Below the pieces are notes generated by a model. That model ran no database searches. It was not told the origin of the DNA and worked only from the letters and a program-made list of their open reading frames with translations. Position numbers and translations under genes: made by a program. A stretch of 50,140 nucleotides of DNA from Rhizobium sp. Q54 (lineage in GTDB: Bacteria; Pseudomonadota; Alphaproteobacteria; Rhizobiales; Beijerinckiaceae): contig CAMCUC010000018.1 in NCBI GenBank assembly GCA_945878875.1, positions 1-50,140 on the forward strand, written 5' to 3'. This document shows, piece by piece, positions 28,799-40,859 of this stretch; the first letter of the stretch is position 1, and each line of letters opens with the position of its first letter.

Positions 28799-29605
28799 CT
28801 AGTGGGCGTCGGCCCAGATGCGCTTCTTGGTGAAGTACAGCAGACCCACGAACACGAACAGGAAAAGCATAACGTTCAAACCGGTGCGCTTGCGCGCTTC
28901 CAGCTTGGGCTCGGCGGTCCACATCAGGAACGCAGAAACGTCGCGCGCATATTGCACCACGGTCTGCGGAGCGCCGTCGCCATATTCAACCTGACCGTCA
29001 GACAGCGGATTGGCCATCTTGATCATGTTGCCGGGGTAATAGGCGTTCCAGTTCGGATCGTCTGCCTTGGTGTAGCCGTTGAGCAGGGCTACGAGATAAT
29101 CGACGCCGTGCTCCTGATAGGCGATGCCGGGGAATGCATCGAACACGAACATCGGAAACCCGCGCGAATAGGAGCGGGCCTTGGCCATTACAGACAGGTC
29201 TGGGGGCGCAGCGCCGTGGGTGGCGGCGGCGGCGTCAGCGTTGGCGAACAATTTCGGGAAGCGATCTGCAGGGCGACCATCGCGCTCGACAGGCTCTCCC
29301 TTGTCGTCGAAATCCTTGATCTTGTATTCAGCGGCCAGCGCCTTGACCTGTGCCTGCGAAAACTCCGGACCGCCGGGCTCCGCCAGATTGCGGAACGACA
29401 TCAGATTGATCGAGTGGCAGGCCGCGCAAACCTCACGGTACACCTTGAACCCGCGCTGCACCTGCCCGCGATCAAACTGACCAAACGGACCGGCGAACGT
29501 CCAGCTCTGGCGCTCGGGCGAGGGTCCCGCCCCTGCAGCCAGCGCCGGGGTGATCGAAGCCCCCGCAAGAGCGAGCGCCAGACAAATCGACTTGAAGCTT
29601 TTCAT
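28799..29605 (-). CDS. petC: cytochrome c1 of the bc1 complex
   Basis: Carries electrons from the Rieske protein to soluble cytochrome c. The 268 residues have a signal peptide (MKSFKS start, cleavage near ALAAG), the haem-binding CAACH at 60-64, an axial Met in the YYPGNMIKM segment, and a C-terminal membrane anchor (LNVMLFLFVFVGLLYF) with basic end. AAGGA seven bases before ATG 29605 and the signal peptide favour this start; an upstream ATG at 29629 overlaps the cytochrome b stop by four bases and would add eight residues. Cytochrome b and c1 are separate genes here, unlike the fused fbcH of Bradyrhizobium. Confidence 0.93.
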   Translation of the reverse strand: MKSFKSICLALALAGASITPALAAGAGPSPERQSWTFAGPFGQFDRGQVQRGFKVYREVCAACHSINLMSFRNLAEPGGPEFSQAQVKALAAEYKIKDFDDKGEPVERDGRPADRFPKLFANADAAAATHGAAPPDLSVMAKARSYSRGFPMFVFDAFPGIAYQEHGVDYLVALLNGYTKADDPNWNAYYPGNMIKMANPLSDGQVEYGDGAPQTVVQYARDVSAFLMWTAEPKLEARKRTGLNVMLFLFVFVGLLYFTKKRIWADAH

Positions 29606-29625
29606 GGTCATGTCCTTAAGCTCGC

Positions 29626-30876
29626 TCATTCCGCCGGCTGCAATTTGGCCCCGCCCTGCGGCAACACCGAATCCGCAATAGTGGCGGGCAATGGCTTCGT
29701 CGTTTCGTACAGGCCAAGCAGCGGCAAGATCACGAGGAAGAAACCGAAGTAATAGAGCGTCAGCAAGCGCGAGGCGAGCACGTAACCGCCCTCTGCCGGC
29801 ATAGCGCCCAGATAGCCAAGGCCAATGCAGGTGAGCACGAACACGATGAAGAACACGCGATAAACGGGGCGATAATTGGCCGAACGTACCTTTGACGTAT
29901 CAAGCCAGGGCAGGAACGCGAGGATCGCAATCGAACCGAACATCGCGATGACGCCACCGAGCTTGGAGGGGATGGCGCGCAGGATCGCGTAGAACGGCAG
30001 GAAATACCATTCCGGCACGATGTGCGCGGGCGTCACCAGCGGGTTGGCCTCAATGTAATTGTCGGCGTGGCCGAGATAGTTCGGCACATAGAAAATCCAC
30101 CACGAGAAGAAGATCAGGAACATGACCAACGCGAACGAATCCTTCACCGTCGCAAACGGCGTGAAGGGAAGCGTATCGCGCTGGACGTTCTTGACCTCAA
30201 CGCCGGTTGGATTGTTCTGGCCAGACACATGCAGAGCCCAGACGTGGAGAATAACCACGCCGATCAGCATGAACGGCATCAGGTAATGCAGCGCGAAAAA
30301 GCGGTTCAGCGTCGGGTTGTCAACGGAATAGCCGCCCCAGAGCCAAGTCGTGATCGCGTCGCCGACCAGCGGGATCGCCGAGAACAAATTGGTGATGACG
30401 GTAGCGCCCCAGAAGCTCATCTGGCCCCATGGCAGGACGTAGCCCATGAAGGCGGTCGCCATCATGACGAGGAAGATCACGACGCCCAAAATCCAGAGCA
30501 CTTCGCGCGGCGCCTTGTAGGAGCCGTAATAGAGCCCGCGGAACATGTGGATGTAGACCGCGATGAAGAACATCGAGGCGCCGTTCGCATGCGAATAACG
30601 CATGAACCAGCCCCAGTTCACGTCGCGCATGATGTGCTCGACAGACTGGAAGGCGTGATCGACATGCGGCGTATAATGCATCGCCAGCACGATGCCGGTG
30701 ATGATCTGGGCGACCAGCATGAAACTCAGGATCGCGCCGAAGGTCCAGAAATAATTCAGATTGCGCGGCGTCGGATACGCAATGAACGAGCTGTGGACGA
30801 GGCCGCCAATGGGAAGCCGGCTCTCAAACCAGCGCCCGAGGGCGCTCTGGGGAACGAAGGTCGATGGTCCGCTCAT
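29626..30876 (-). CDS. petB: cytochrome b of the bc1 complex
   Basis: The membrane core of ubiquinol-cytochrome c oxidoreductase, holding two b haems and both quinone sites. The 416-residue length and eight or so membrane helices fit bacterial bc1 (not the shorter b6). Visible landmarks are [10 protein letters not shown], the haem-ligand helices with [12 protein letters not shown] and [39 protein letters not shown], and the Qo-site [13 protein letters not shown]. It is the second gene of petABC, 61 bases after the Rieske gene. Confidence 0.97.
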   Translation of the reverse strand: MSGPSTFVPQSALGRWFESRLPIGGLVHSSFIAYPTPRNLNYFWTFGAILSFMLVAQIITGIVLAMHYTPHVDHAFQSVEHIMRDVNWGWFMRYSHANGASMFFIAVYIHMFRGLYYGSYKAPREVLWILGVVIFLVMMATAFMGYVLPWGQMSFWGATVITNLFSAIPLVGDAITTWLWGGYSVDNPTLNRFFALHYLMPFMLIGVVILHVWALHVSGQNNPTGVEVKNVQRDTLPFTPFATVKDSFALVMFLIFFSWWIFYVPNYLGHADNYIEANPLVTPAHIVPEWYFLPFYAILRAIPSKLGGVIAMFGSIAILAFLPWLDTSKVRSANYRPVYRVFFIVFVLTCIGLGYLGAMPAEGGYVLASRLLTLYYFGFFLVILPLLGLYETTKPLPATIADSVLPQGGAKLQPAE

Positions 30877-30937
30877 GTGACTGTCTCTTCTGGCGGCGAG
30901 TTATGGGGCGCGAATGGAATTGGCTGCAGCTTTCCGC

Positions 30938-31465
30938 TCAACCGATCCGCAGCTTCGTGTCCGAAAGGAAATCATAGGTTGGAACGGCGAGGTTCGTGGG
31001 GGCCGGGCCTTTGCGAATGCGTCCCGACGTATCGTAATGCGATCCGTGGCACGGGCAGAACCAGCCGTCATATTCGCCGCGGCTGCCGGGCGCGCCAAGG
31101 GGTACGCAGCCAAGATGCGTGCAGACCCCGACGACGACCAGCCATTCGGGCTTCTTGACGCGGGCGGCGTCCGTCTGCGGATCAGGAAGCTGGGCGAGCG
31201 GCGTGGCCAAAGCCTCGTCGATTTCCTTCTTCGTGCGATGGCGCACGAAAACGGGCTTGCCGCGCCATTTCACCGTCAGGCTGCCCCCCTCGGGAATGGC
31301 GCTGATGTCCACTTCCGTCGAGGCGAGCGCCAATGTGGAGGCGTCGGGATTCATTTGGCTGACCAGAGGCCATGCCACAGCGCCGGCGCCGACGGCGGCT
31401 ACCGCTCCGGTAGCTATGAAAAGCATGTCCCTGCGGGTCGGTTCGACCGTAGATGGATTGGCCAC
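30938..31465 (-). CDS. petA: Rieske iron-sulfur subunit of the bc1 complex
   Basis: Takes an electron from ubiquinol at the Qo site and passes it to cytochrome c1. The 175 residues show a twin-arginine-type N-terminus ([11 protein letters not shown]) that stays as the membrane anchor, and the 2Fe-2S ligands in CTHLGC (115-120) and CPCHGSH (137-143). It is the first gene of the petABC operon, which would be read from the 343-base gap shared with the divergent trmL. Confidence 0.96.
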   Translation of the reverse strand: MANPSTVEPTRRDMLFIATGAVAAVGAGAVAWPLVSQMNPDASTLALASTEVDISAIPEGGSLTVKWRGKPVFVRHRTKKEIDEALATPLAQLPDPQTDAARVKKPEWLVVVGVCTHLGCVPLGAPGSRGEYDGWFCPCHGSHYDTSGRIRKGPAPTNLAVPTYDFLSDTKLRIG

Positions 31466-31808
31466 GTCTATTCCCCCATCCGTTTGTCCCGCACGGTCCC
31501 GCCCGGATGCTGGACGGGAACGACGCGCATTTTACGCGCCGGACGGGCCGAGTTGTCATAATATTTTGCGTCGCCAAGGTGAATGCGACGGATCGCCACT
31601 TGTAAACGCCCGAAAAGGCTGCCGGACGGATGCCTCAACCAGCGCTCTAGAGCGCGCGGTATTTCGCACCGATCCGGACTGTTGTCCATAGCGCGGCAGG
31701 CCAATCCACCTCTTAATGACGCTGACAAGGCGCCCAAATGCGCTATGAGCAGGCAAATTCGACGATGGCGCCTGCTGTTGCATGGCCGCCGATAACTGGA
31801 GACAAACC
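31466..31808. promoter_or_regulatory. divergent petA/trmL intergenic region
   Basis: No gene is seen in these 343 bases; short open frames there have no family resemblance. On the plus strand CTGACA (31722-31727), a 16-base spacer and TATGAG (31744-31749) make a candidate trmL promoter. On the minus strand an AT-rich stretch near 31555 (AATATTATGACA) is the best place for the petABC promoter, but no convincing -35 is visible. Confidence 0.35.
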
Positions 31809-32273
31809 GTGTCCGACCTGACTTTGGCGCTGTTTCAGCCCGATATTCCGCAAAACGCGGGCACAATGCTGCGCGCCTGCGCGTGTCTGGGCGTCGATGC
31901 GGCGATTATCGAGCCGGCGGGCTTTCCCGTCTCCGACCGCCATTTCCGCCGCTCGGGCATGGACTACCTCGACCAATTGAACATCGAGCGCCACGTCTCG
32001 TGGGCCGCTTTCGAGGATTGGCGGGCGTGCAAAGGCCGCCGACTGGTGCTGCTGACCACGAAAGGCGCGCAGCCCTATTCCCGATTCGTCTTTGCGCCGG
32101 GCGACGTCTTGATGGTGGGGCGCGAATCTTTGGGCGCGCCGGACGAGGTGCACGAGGCCGCCGACGCGCGGCTGCTGATTCCGCTGCGCCCGCCAGCGCG
32201 CTCACTCAACGTGGCGTTCGCCGCCGCGATGGCGATGGGCGAGGCGCTGCGGCAGATCAGACGGGAAGATTGA
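31809..32273 (+). CDS. trmL: tRNA (cytidine(34)-2'-O)-methyltransferase
   Basis: Methylates the ribose of the wobble base of leucine tRNAs using AdoMet. The 154 residues are a minimal SPOUT (TrmL/YibK) domain: LALFQPDIPQNAGTMLR at the N-terminus, a central GMDYLD, and the AdoMet-binding knot with GRESLGAPDEV and LIPLRPPARSLNVAFAAAM. GGAG seven bases before the GTG at 31809 decides the start; an in-frame ATG at 31782 lacks such a site. It is divergent from the bc1 operon, a common neighbour in rhizobia. Confidence 0.93.
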   Translation: MSDLTLALFQPDIPQNAGTMLRACACLGVDAAIIEPAGFPVSDRHFRRSGMDYLDQLNIERHVSWAAFEDWRACKGRRLVLLTTKGAQPYSRFVFAPGDVLMVGRESLGAPDEVHEAADARLLIPLRPPARSLNVAFAAAMAMGEALRQIRRED

Positions 32274-32284
32274 ACGGTCGCCCC

Positions 32285-32530
32285 TCAGCGCTTGGCCGGG
32301 GTGGGCTTTCCCGGAGGTTGCGGCATGAGCCGGATTTCGCATTCGCCCTTCACCGGAATGCGCAGCTTCACGACGGCGCCGGGCTTGTAATAATGGCAGA
32401 TGCGGTTCCAGCGATCTTTCGAAACGGTGCTCCCGACGTAAACGCCCTGTCCGGTCAGATACAATTGCAGATGGGCCGCCCCGATGAGCCAGCCTCCAAT
32501 CAGCATTGCGATTCCCGACACAGAATTCAT
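32285..32530 (-). CDS. small exported or membrane-anchored protein, unknown function
   Basis: An 81-residue product with an N-terminal hydrophobic segment (IAMLIGGWLIGAAHL) that could be a signal or anchor, then a polar, Tyr/Lys-rich domain with two Cys (NRICHYYKPG and KGECEIRL) and a Pro/Lys-rich end. The cysteines suggest a periplasmic location with a disulfide. It faces trmL with a 12-base gap. No family is recognised. Confidence 0.65.
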   Translation of the reverse strand: MNSVSGIAMLIGGWLIGAAHLQLYLTGQGVYVGSTVSKDRWNRICHYYKPGAVVKLRIPVKGECEIRLMPQPPGKPTPAKR

Positions 32531-32606
32531 TCAGGCTCGCCGCTTCCTTCAACCAAAACTCCGGTCAGCATAAGCGCGGCTTATTTATAAAATCTGAACA
32601 GTCAGG

Positions 32607-33002
32607 CTAAAGACGCCGCGCAGGCTTGGCGCCGAACGTCCAGAGCTTGTGGGCGAGAAAGCTCCACACGAGCACAGCGCCGGTCGTGGCCAATTGCGCG
32701 GGGAGGTAATGCAGGCCAAGCCAGCCGTGCAGGAGCGACATCGACAGATAGGTCAGCCCGAACCCCACGCCCGCCACCAGCGCAAACCGCCACCCGGCTT
32801 CTGCGTGCGGGCGGTCGCTGACATAGGTATGGCGCCGGTTGAGCGCATAGGAGACAATCCCGCCCGCGACGTAGCCGACAAGCGTGGCGGGCTCCGGCGC
32901 CCAGCCGCCCGCCTCGACGAGCCCGATGAGCGCGCCAAAATGGGCGATGGCGGCGGCTATGCCGACGACGACGAACAGGGTGAATTGGCGGGACAGGGTC
33001 AC
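32607..33002 (-). CDS. GtrA-family membrane protein
   Basis: A 131-residue protein with four membrane helices in the GtrA pattern: FTLFVVVGIAAAIAHFGAL first, then VGYVAGGIVSYALNRRHTY with the typical N-R-x-x-T, and VWSFLAHKLWTFG at the end. GtrA-like proteins are thought to move undecaprenol-linked or other lipid-linked sugars across the inner membrane for surface glycan building. No glycosyltransferase partner is adjacent, so the pathway is open. Confidence 0.87.
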   Translation of the reverse strand: MTLSRQFTLFVVVGIAAAIAHFGALIGLVEAGGWAPEPATLVGYVAGGIVSYALNRRHTYVSDRPHAEAGWRFALVAGVGFGLTYLSMSLLHGWLGLHYLPAQLATTGAVLVWSFLAHKLWTFGAKPARRL

Positions 33003-33082
33003 GGCGACTTCCTAACGCGGCGGCACGAATCTGTCACGGGGCCTATAACTTGATCTTAAGCTTTATATTGCATCGTTTGGCC

Positions 33083-33715
33083 ATGTTGCACATTCCGTCC
33101 AATTTATCGGCCGATGCAGAGCCTTGCCCGCCCCGATGGGCGCTGGTGCCTGGATTGCGATTTGGACGCAGGGGCGGTTTGAGACGCACCCGTCGCTTCA
33201 TTCAGGACAAATCCGGCGCCGCCGCGCTGGAGTTTGCAATGGTGTCGCTGCCTTTTTTGGCGATGATCATCTGCATCATCGAGGTCGGCGTGGACTTCCT
33301 CTTCTTTTCGCAGATTGACTACGCCACGCACAAAGCTGCGCAAGAGATCCGCTCCGGCAGCGTGCAGATGCAAAATCTAACGGCGACGCAATTCAAAACG
33401 AACGTGATCTGCCCCAAGATCACCGGGCTGACGTGCTCTTCGCTTCAAGTCAACGTGGGGGTTGTCAGAAACACCTATGAATGGAGCGCCAATTGGACGT
33501 GGTGGCCCAACACAGTTAACCCGGCTACGGCCAAATGGTGTCCCGGAGGAGCTGCCGACACTATCCTCATACAGCTCGCCTATCCAGTGCCGCTGGCTTC
33601 GATGATCTGGGCGGGGGCCGCCAGCAATGCGAACAGAGTTCGGTATTATCTAAGCGCAGCAGCCTTCAGGAACGATCCGTTCGGGCTTCCGGCGCCTGCC
33701 ACGGCGGGGTGCTAA
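33083..33715 (+). CDS. TadE-like pseudopilin/pilus assembly protein
   Basis: Contains the TadE-type motif GAAALEFAMVSLPFLAMIICIIEVG: a short polar lead, a Glu, then one long hydrophobic helix that both anchors and is the prepilin processing region. The rest is periplasmic with Cys in ICPK and LTCSS. The start is uncertain: ATG 33083 gives 210 residues with a long lead; a TTG at 33179 would start MRRTRRFIQDKSG, closer to typical TadE N-termini. It is the first of three Tad-like genes, four bases before the next. No tadA/B/C or cpa genes are in the window. Confidence 0.83.
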   Translation: MLHIPSNLSADAEPCPPRWALVPGLRFGRRGGLRRTRRFIQDKSGAAALEFAMVSLPFLAMIICIIEVGVDFLFFSQIDYATHKAAQEIRSGSVQMQNLTATQFKTNVICPKITGLTCSSLQVNVGVVRNTYEWSANWTWWPNTVNPATAKWCPGGAADTILIQLAYPVPLASMIWAGAASNANRVRYYLSAAAFRNDPFGLPAPATAGC

Positions 33716-33718
33716 ATT

Positions 33719-34384
33719 ATGCGCAATCCTCTGAAGCGCTTTGCACTGGCGCAGAACGGCGTCGCCGCCATCGAGTTCGCACTCTTGCTGCCGCTGCTTG
33801 CTCTGATGCTGCTTGGCAGCGTTGAATTGCAGCGTTATCTGCGCATTGAGCGACAACTATCGCTTTCGGCAAGCAATATCGCGGCAATGGTGGCGCAGCA
33901 ACAGGCGACGGACGTCGAGACGTTAATTTTCGATTTCAACGCTGCGATCCATATGTTTCCAGCCAGCAGAGCCGAAGCAATATGGTTTCAGGCCCTGCTG
34001 CATCAAATTACCAATGTAGCGTTCACGCCAACGACGGCTGGCTGTACGCAAAACTGCACGTATAACGCAAACGTGGCGTGGGTTTGGCCAGAATACGACA
34101 TGGGCTTCGGGTTGGGAAACATGCGCCGTCAATGTGGAACCTTAAATGGGGCTGCCGCCGGAGCGACGCCCACGGGTGCCACGATCCCTGCGTCCATGTT
34201 TGGCCCCGGTTCCATGGTGATCGTTAATCTTGGTTACAGATTCACACCATTGTTTGGATCGAATTTTGTTCCCTCAATCGACCTGTTTCGGCACGGTTAT
34301 GCAAACGCCCGCTTTGCTTCATCCCATATCAAGATTACTAACGAATCTGGAGCTGGATCACCCATTCGCTGTCCCGGATATTGA
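33719..34384 (+). CDS. TadE/TadG-like pilus assembly protein
   Basis: A 221-residue protein that starts MRNPLKRFALAQNG and has the TadE-type helix VAAIEFALLLPLLALMLLG. The exported part has paired Cys (GCTQNC) and further Cys near RRQCG and the C-terminus. Its ATG lies three bases after the previous stop, so the two are coupled and likely form a pseudopilin pair in a Flp/Tad-type system. It is followed by 109 bases without a gene before the TadG-like gene. Confidence 0.85.
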   Translation: MRNPLKRFALAQNGVAAIEFALLLPLLALMLLGSVELQRYLRIERQLSLSASNIAAMVAQQQATDVETLIFDFNAAIHMFPASRAEAIWFQALLHQITNVAFTPTTAGCTQNCTYNANVAWVWPEYDMGFGLGNMRRQCGTLNGAAAGATPTGATIPASMFGPGSMVIVNLGYRFTPLFGSNFVPSIDLFRHGYANARFASSHIKITNESGAGSPIRCPGY

Positions 34385-34493
34385 CCGTTAGCATTGGCTT
34401 AAAGCGATCATTAGACTTTGCCGCCTGTAACGCACGCAGCGTTAGCGCGAGGCCGCTAAACTGATTTTACCGACCTCCAAGCGAGTGCGACTC

Positions 34494-36485
34494 ATGACAA
34501 CGACCCGCCTTCAAGGATTTCTCGCCAACGTCCGTCGCATGCATACGGACGAACGCGGCAATGTCGCCATGATTATGGCGCTCCTCCTCGTTCCGCTTGT
34601 CGGCGCCGTTGGATACGGGATCGATTACACCCGCGCCGTCAGTTATAAAATGAAACTGGATTCCGCCGCCAGCGCAGCGGCGTTGGCGGGCTTGGATACA
34701 GCGCGCGCTCTGCTGCTGTCGAACCCCAACATGTCGCCCGACAGCGTCAAGGCGGCTGCGGACGCGCGCGCGCTGCAGGTCTTCACAGGACTTGCGCCGA
34801 CCGAGGCGCCTTATATTTTTAAAAGCCTTGGCTTCAATCGCGTCGGAGAAACAATGAGCGGCTCCGTCAGCTATTCCGCCAGCGTGCCGACGACCTCCAC
34901 AAACGTCGTCGGCTTGCAGAATATCGCAATCGACGGCGGCTCGGAAAGTCAGGGGCCGCTGGCGCAGGGGACGACAAATCCAACCAATCCTGACATATTG
35001 GTTGAAGAGAATTTTGACTCGGCGGGGAGCGCAACGCCCTATACAAACTACGTCATGACCGATGGTCGCAGTTTCGGCATGTACAGGAACTTCAATAATT
35101 GGAAGACAACTTCAAACGGAATTGAAATAGGCTCCAGCTCGCTTTATGGCGTCACGCCGCCCAATGGCGCCCCCTACGTCGGCGAGTTGGACTCTACTAG
35201 CAAAGCCTATATAGCGAAGAAAATTTATCTGCCCGTTGGTACTTACGAATTACGTTACTTTTATAGTGATCGAGTATCATATAACGTATATTCACCTACA
35301 AATATTTGCGGGTCCACTAGTACAGATGTCGAGTGGGCGACGGCAGCGGGGGGAAACTTCAATTACGATGCGCGTGGTAGAGATCTCGGGGCGCAAAGCA
35401 ATAGACTGGGAGTTTATCTTGACCTTGCGTCAGGCGACGATCCGCCAGCGAAGTTCTCGGCGAATATGATCGACATCTGCGTTTTAAGTCATCGCCAATG
35501 GATCGAACGCAGCGTCAAAATATCGGTGACCGCGCCGGGCAGCTATTGGCTTGCGTTCCAGGCAGAAGGGGCGTCTGACTTGTTCGGCGCCGTCGTTAAC
35601 AATATCCGCTTCTGCAAAAACACCTGTCCGGGCGAAGTTATGGCAGAGACGTTTCCATGGTCGGCGAATACGTTGCTTTTTACCGATAATTTCACTCTGC
35701 CGTCCGGCATCTGGCCGGCGGATTATTTTACCCAGCACATGCTGAATAATTCCGGAGCGGCCACGGCGGCCAGTAAATGGCAAAACGTTTCGGCGGGCTG
35801 GACGACGACTCCCGTCAACCAGGTCGAGTTCGTGAAAGTTTCGGGCTACGACTACGTCTTGCCATTGGACGCCTCCTCCTCCGGCGGCAGCTCCAATCGC
35901 TCGATCCACAGGAAGTTTCTGCTGGCTCCCGGCTATTACAAGCTTACCTATGAATATTCGCCCTTCAATGGACTGGGCACGTTTGGCACATGGTGCGGAG
36001 CGTTGACGGCTTCAGAAATAAATTTGCAGGTGTCACAGATAAACGCGGCGAAATCGGATTCCGCGAAAGCAGCGAACACAAATCAAATGAGCGTTTACGT
36101 CGATGCGGATGTCAGCTTCAGCCATCCTGAAACGACGACCACGCTCTCCAACGCGGCCGTCTGGAAAGCATGGGATGGATCAAGCCCAGCCTCGGGCGCG
36201 ACTAAACTGCCGAACACGCGGATCGATTCTTGCGTCCATTCAACGGCAAAGCCAATTCGCTCCGTTTATTTCAGGATATCCAAGACCGGCTATTATTGGC
36301 TGACCTTTGCAGCCGAAGGCGCCGCAGACGGGTTTGGAGCCCGCGTCGATTCCATTGCGCTTTCCGCCGTGGGAGGGTTGTCGAGTGCGGCGCCGAGCTC
36401 ATTTGTCTCCATCCCTCCGCAAGGCGTTGCGCCCGGCTCGAAGATCAAGTCGAAGCAAGGGGGTTATGAGTTCACCTCGAACTGA
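34494..36485 (+). CDS. TadG-like protein with two tandem copies of an unrecognised exported domain
   Basis: A 663-residue protein. The first 60 residues are the TadG/TadE-like Flp assembly N-terminus (DERGNVAMIMALLLVPLVGAVGYGIDYTRA, a single helix). After a Ser/Thr-rich linker come two related blocks, about 167-373 and 395-628. Matching landmarks in order are GTYELRYFY / GYYKLTYEY, NRLGVYLDL / NQMSVYVDA, IDICVLS / IDSCVHS, and GSYWLAFQAEGASDLFGA / GYYWLTFAAEGAADGFGA. The pattern of short strands suggests a jelly-roll (lectin-like) fold, which is inference. There is no von Willebrand A domain as in many TadG proteins. Bases 35220-35320 are distinctly AT-rich against the neighbours. ATG 34494 is chosen over a GTG at 34485. 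Confidence 0.78.
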   Translation: MTTTRLQGFLANVRRMHTDERGNVAMIMALLLVPLVGAVGYGIDYTRAVSYKMKLDSAASAAALAGLDTARALLLSNPNMSPDSVKAAADARALQVFTGLAPTEAPYIFKSLGFNRVGETMSGSVSYSASVPTTSTNVVGLQNIAIDGGSESQGPLAQGTTNPTNPDILVEENFDSAGSATPYTNYVMTDGRSFGMYRNFNNWKTTSNGIEIGSSSLYGVTPPNGAPYVGELDSTSKAYIAKKIYLPVGTYELRYFYSDRVSYNVYSPTNICGSTSTDVEWATAAGGNFNYDARGRDLGAQSNRLGVYLDLASGDDPPAKFSANMIDICVLSHRQWIERSVKISVTAPGSYWLAFQAEGASDLFGAVVNNIRFCKNTCPGEVMAETFPWSANTLLFTDNFTLPSGIWPADYFTQHMLNNSGAATAASKWQNVSAGWTTTPVNQVEFVKVSGYDYVLPLDASSSGGSSNRSIHRKFLLAPGYYKLTYEYSPFNGLGTFGTWCGALTASEINLQVSQINAAKSDSAKAANTNQMSVYVDADVSFSHPETTTTLSNAAVWKAWDGSSPASGATKLPNTRIDSCVHSTAKPIRSVYFRISKTGYYWLTFAAEGAADGFGARVDSIALSAVGGLSSAAPSSFVSIPPQGVAPGSKIKSKQGGYEFTSN

Positions 36486-36537
36486 AATCCCTGCAGAGAT
36501 TGCTTGCCGGCAGATGCATCGCCAACAGGCAAGCCAT

Positions 36538-36563
36538 GCGGGGGTTCACATCCTCCCGCTTTT
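36538..36563 (+). terminator. terminator after the TadG-like gene
   Basis: GCGGGGG (36538-36544) pairs with CC-T-CCCGC (36552-36559, one bulged T) across a 7-base loop, then TTTT. It lies 52 bases after the stop codon. Confidence 0.6.
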
Positions 36564-36628
36564 GGTCTAGACAAGCTCATCTTTTGGATCGGTTCGCCGG
36601 TCTGAACGCCCCCAGGGTCTTCGGAGGG

Positions 36629-36670
36629 CGCGCTCCGGCCTTTACTGGCCTCAAGCGCGGCCTCTTTTTT
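36629..36670 (+). terminator. terminator-like hairpin upstream of carB
   Basis: CGCGCT (36629-36634) pairs with AGCGCG (36654-36659), and GGCC (36637-36640) with GGCC (36647-36650) inside, then GCCTC and six T (36665-36670). It lies 41 bases before the carB ATG, so besides ending upstream transcripts it could attenuate carB. Confidence 0.5.
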
Positions 36671-36711
36671 GTGCGCCTGCTCCCACGGGGCAATGGCGCG
36701 GATGGAAGCTC

Positions 36712-40200
<3,489 letters not shown>

Positions 40201-40245
40201 GCTTACCGGTCTGCACGGCTTCGGTCCTGCTTGACCTATCACGTT

Positions 40246-40281
40246 GGCGGGGCTCTCCTTTGAGACCCGCCGGCTTATTTT
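40246..40281 (+). terminator. terminator after carB
   Basis: GGCGGG (40246-40251) pairs with CCCGCC (40266-40271), with a 2-base bulge and an inner TCTC/GAGA, loop CTTT, followed by GGCTTATTTT. It separates carB from greA. Confidence 0.6.
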
Positions 40282-40385
40282 GATTCAATCGTCCGTATAG
40301 GGATTCAAACCGGCGGCTGCCGGCCCGGCGGGCTTTTGGCCACTTCAACCGAGGAGCCCGGCGGCTCCGTTACGGGAAGGGTACG

Positions 40386-40859
40386 ATGGAAAAGTTTCCG
40401 ATGACTGTCGCGGGCTATGCAGCCCTCGAGGAAGAGCTGAAGCACCGTCAGCAGGTTGAGCGTCCGCGCATCATTCAGGCGATCGCAGAAGCGCGCTCCC
40501 ACGGCGACCTTTCCGAGAACGCGGAATATCATTCCGCAAAGGAATCGCAATCGCTGAACGAGGGCCGCGTCGCCGAGCTTGAGGACCGCATTTCGCGCGC
40601 CGAGGTGATCGACGTCTCGAAACTGGGCGGAGACACCATCAAATTCGGCGCGACCGTGACGCTGATCGACGACGACACCGAGGAAGAAAAGAAATACCAG
40701 ATCGTCGGCGAGAACGAGGCGGACGTGAAGAGCGGCAAGGTGTCGATCACCTCGCCCATAGCGCGCGCGCTCATCGGCAAGCGCGTCGGCGACGCCGTTG
40801 AAGTGAACACGCCCGGCGGCGGCAAGAGCTACGAGATTCTGGGGATCGTCTACGTTTGA
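40386..40859 (+). CDS. greA: transcription elongation factor GreA
   Basis: Rescues backtracked RNA polymerase by stimulating cleavage of the RNA 3' end. The 157-residue product is standard: N-terminal coiled coil (1-75) whose tip [14 protein letters not shown] carries Asp41 and Glu44 that reach the polymerase active site, and the C-terminal FKBP-like domain (80-157, with [20 protein letters not shown]). GGGAAGGG before the ATG. Its stop overlaps the TTG of the next gene. Confidence 0.97.
   Translation: MEKFPMTVAGYAALEEELKHRQQVERPRIIQAIAEARSHGDLSENAEYHSAKESQSLNEGRVAELEDRISRAEVIDVSKLGGDTIKFGATVTLIDDDTEEEKKYQIVGENEADVKSGKVSITSPIARALIGKRVGDAVEVNTPGGGKSYEILGIVYV

Noticed and set aside
29605-29629. 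Cytochrome c1 starting at the ATGA overlap (29629)
   Set aside because: Possible, but the AAGGA site and the signal peptide fit the ATG at 29605 better; kept as the alternative.
30022-31158. Plus-strand open frame opposite petB/petA
   Set aside because: Mirror frame of the cytochrome b and Rieske genes, rich in Asp/His/Arg; no domain.
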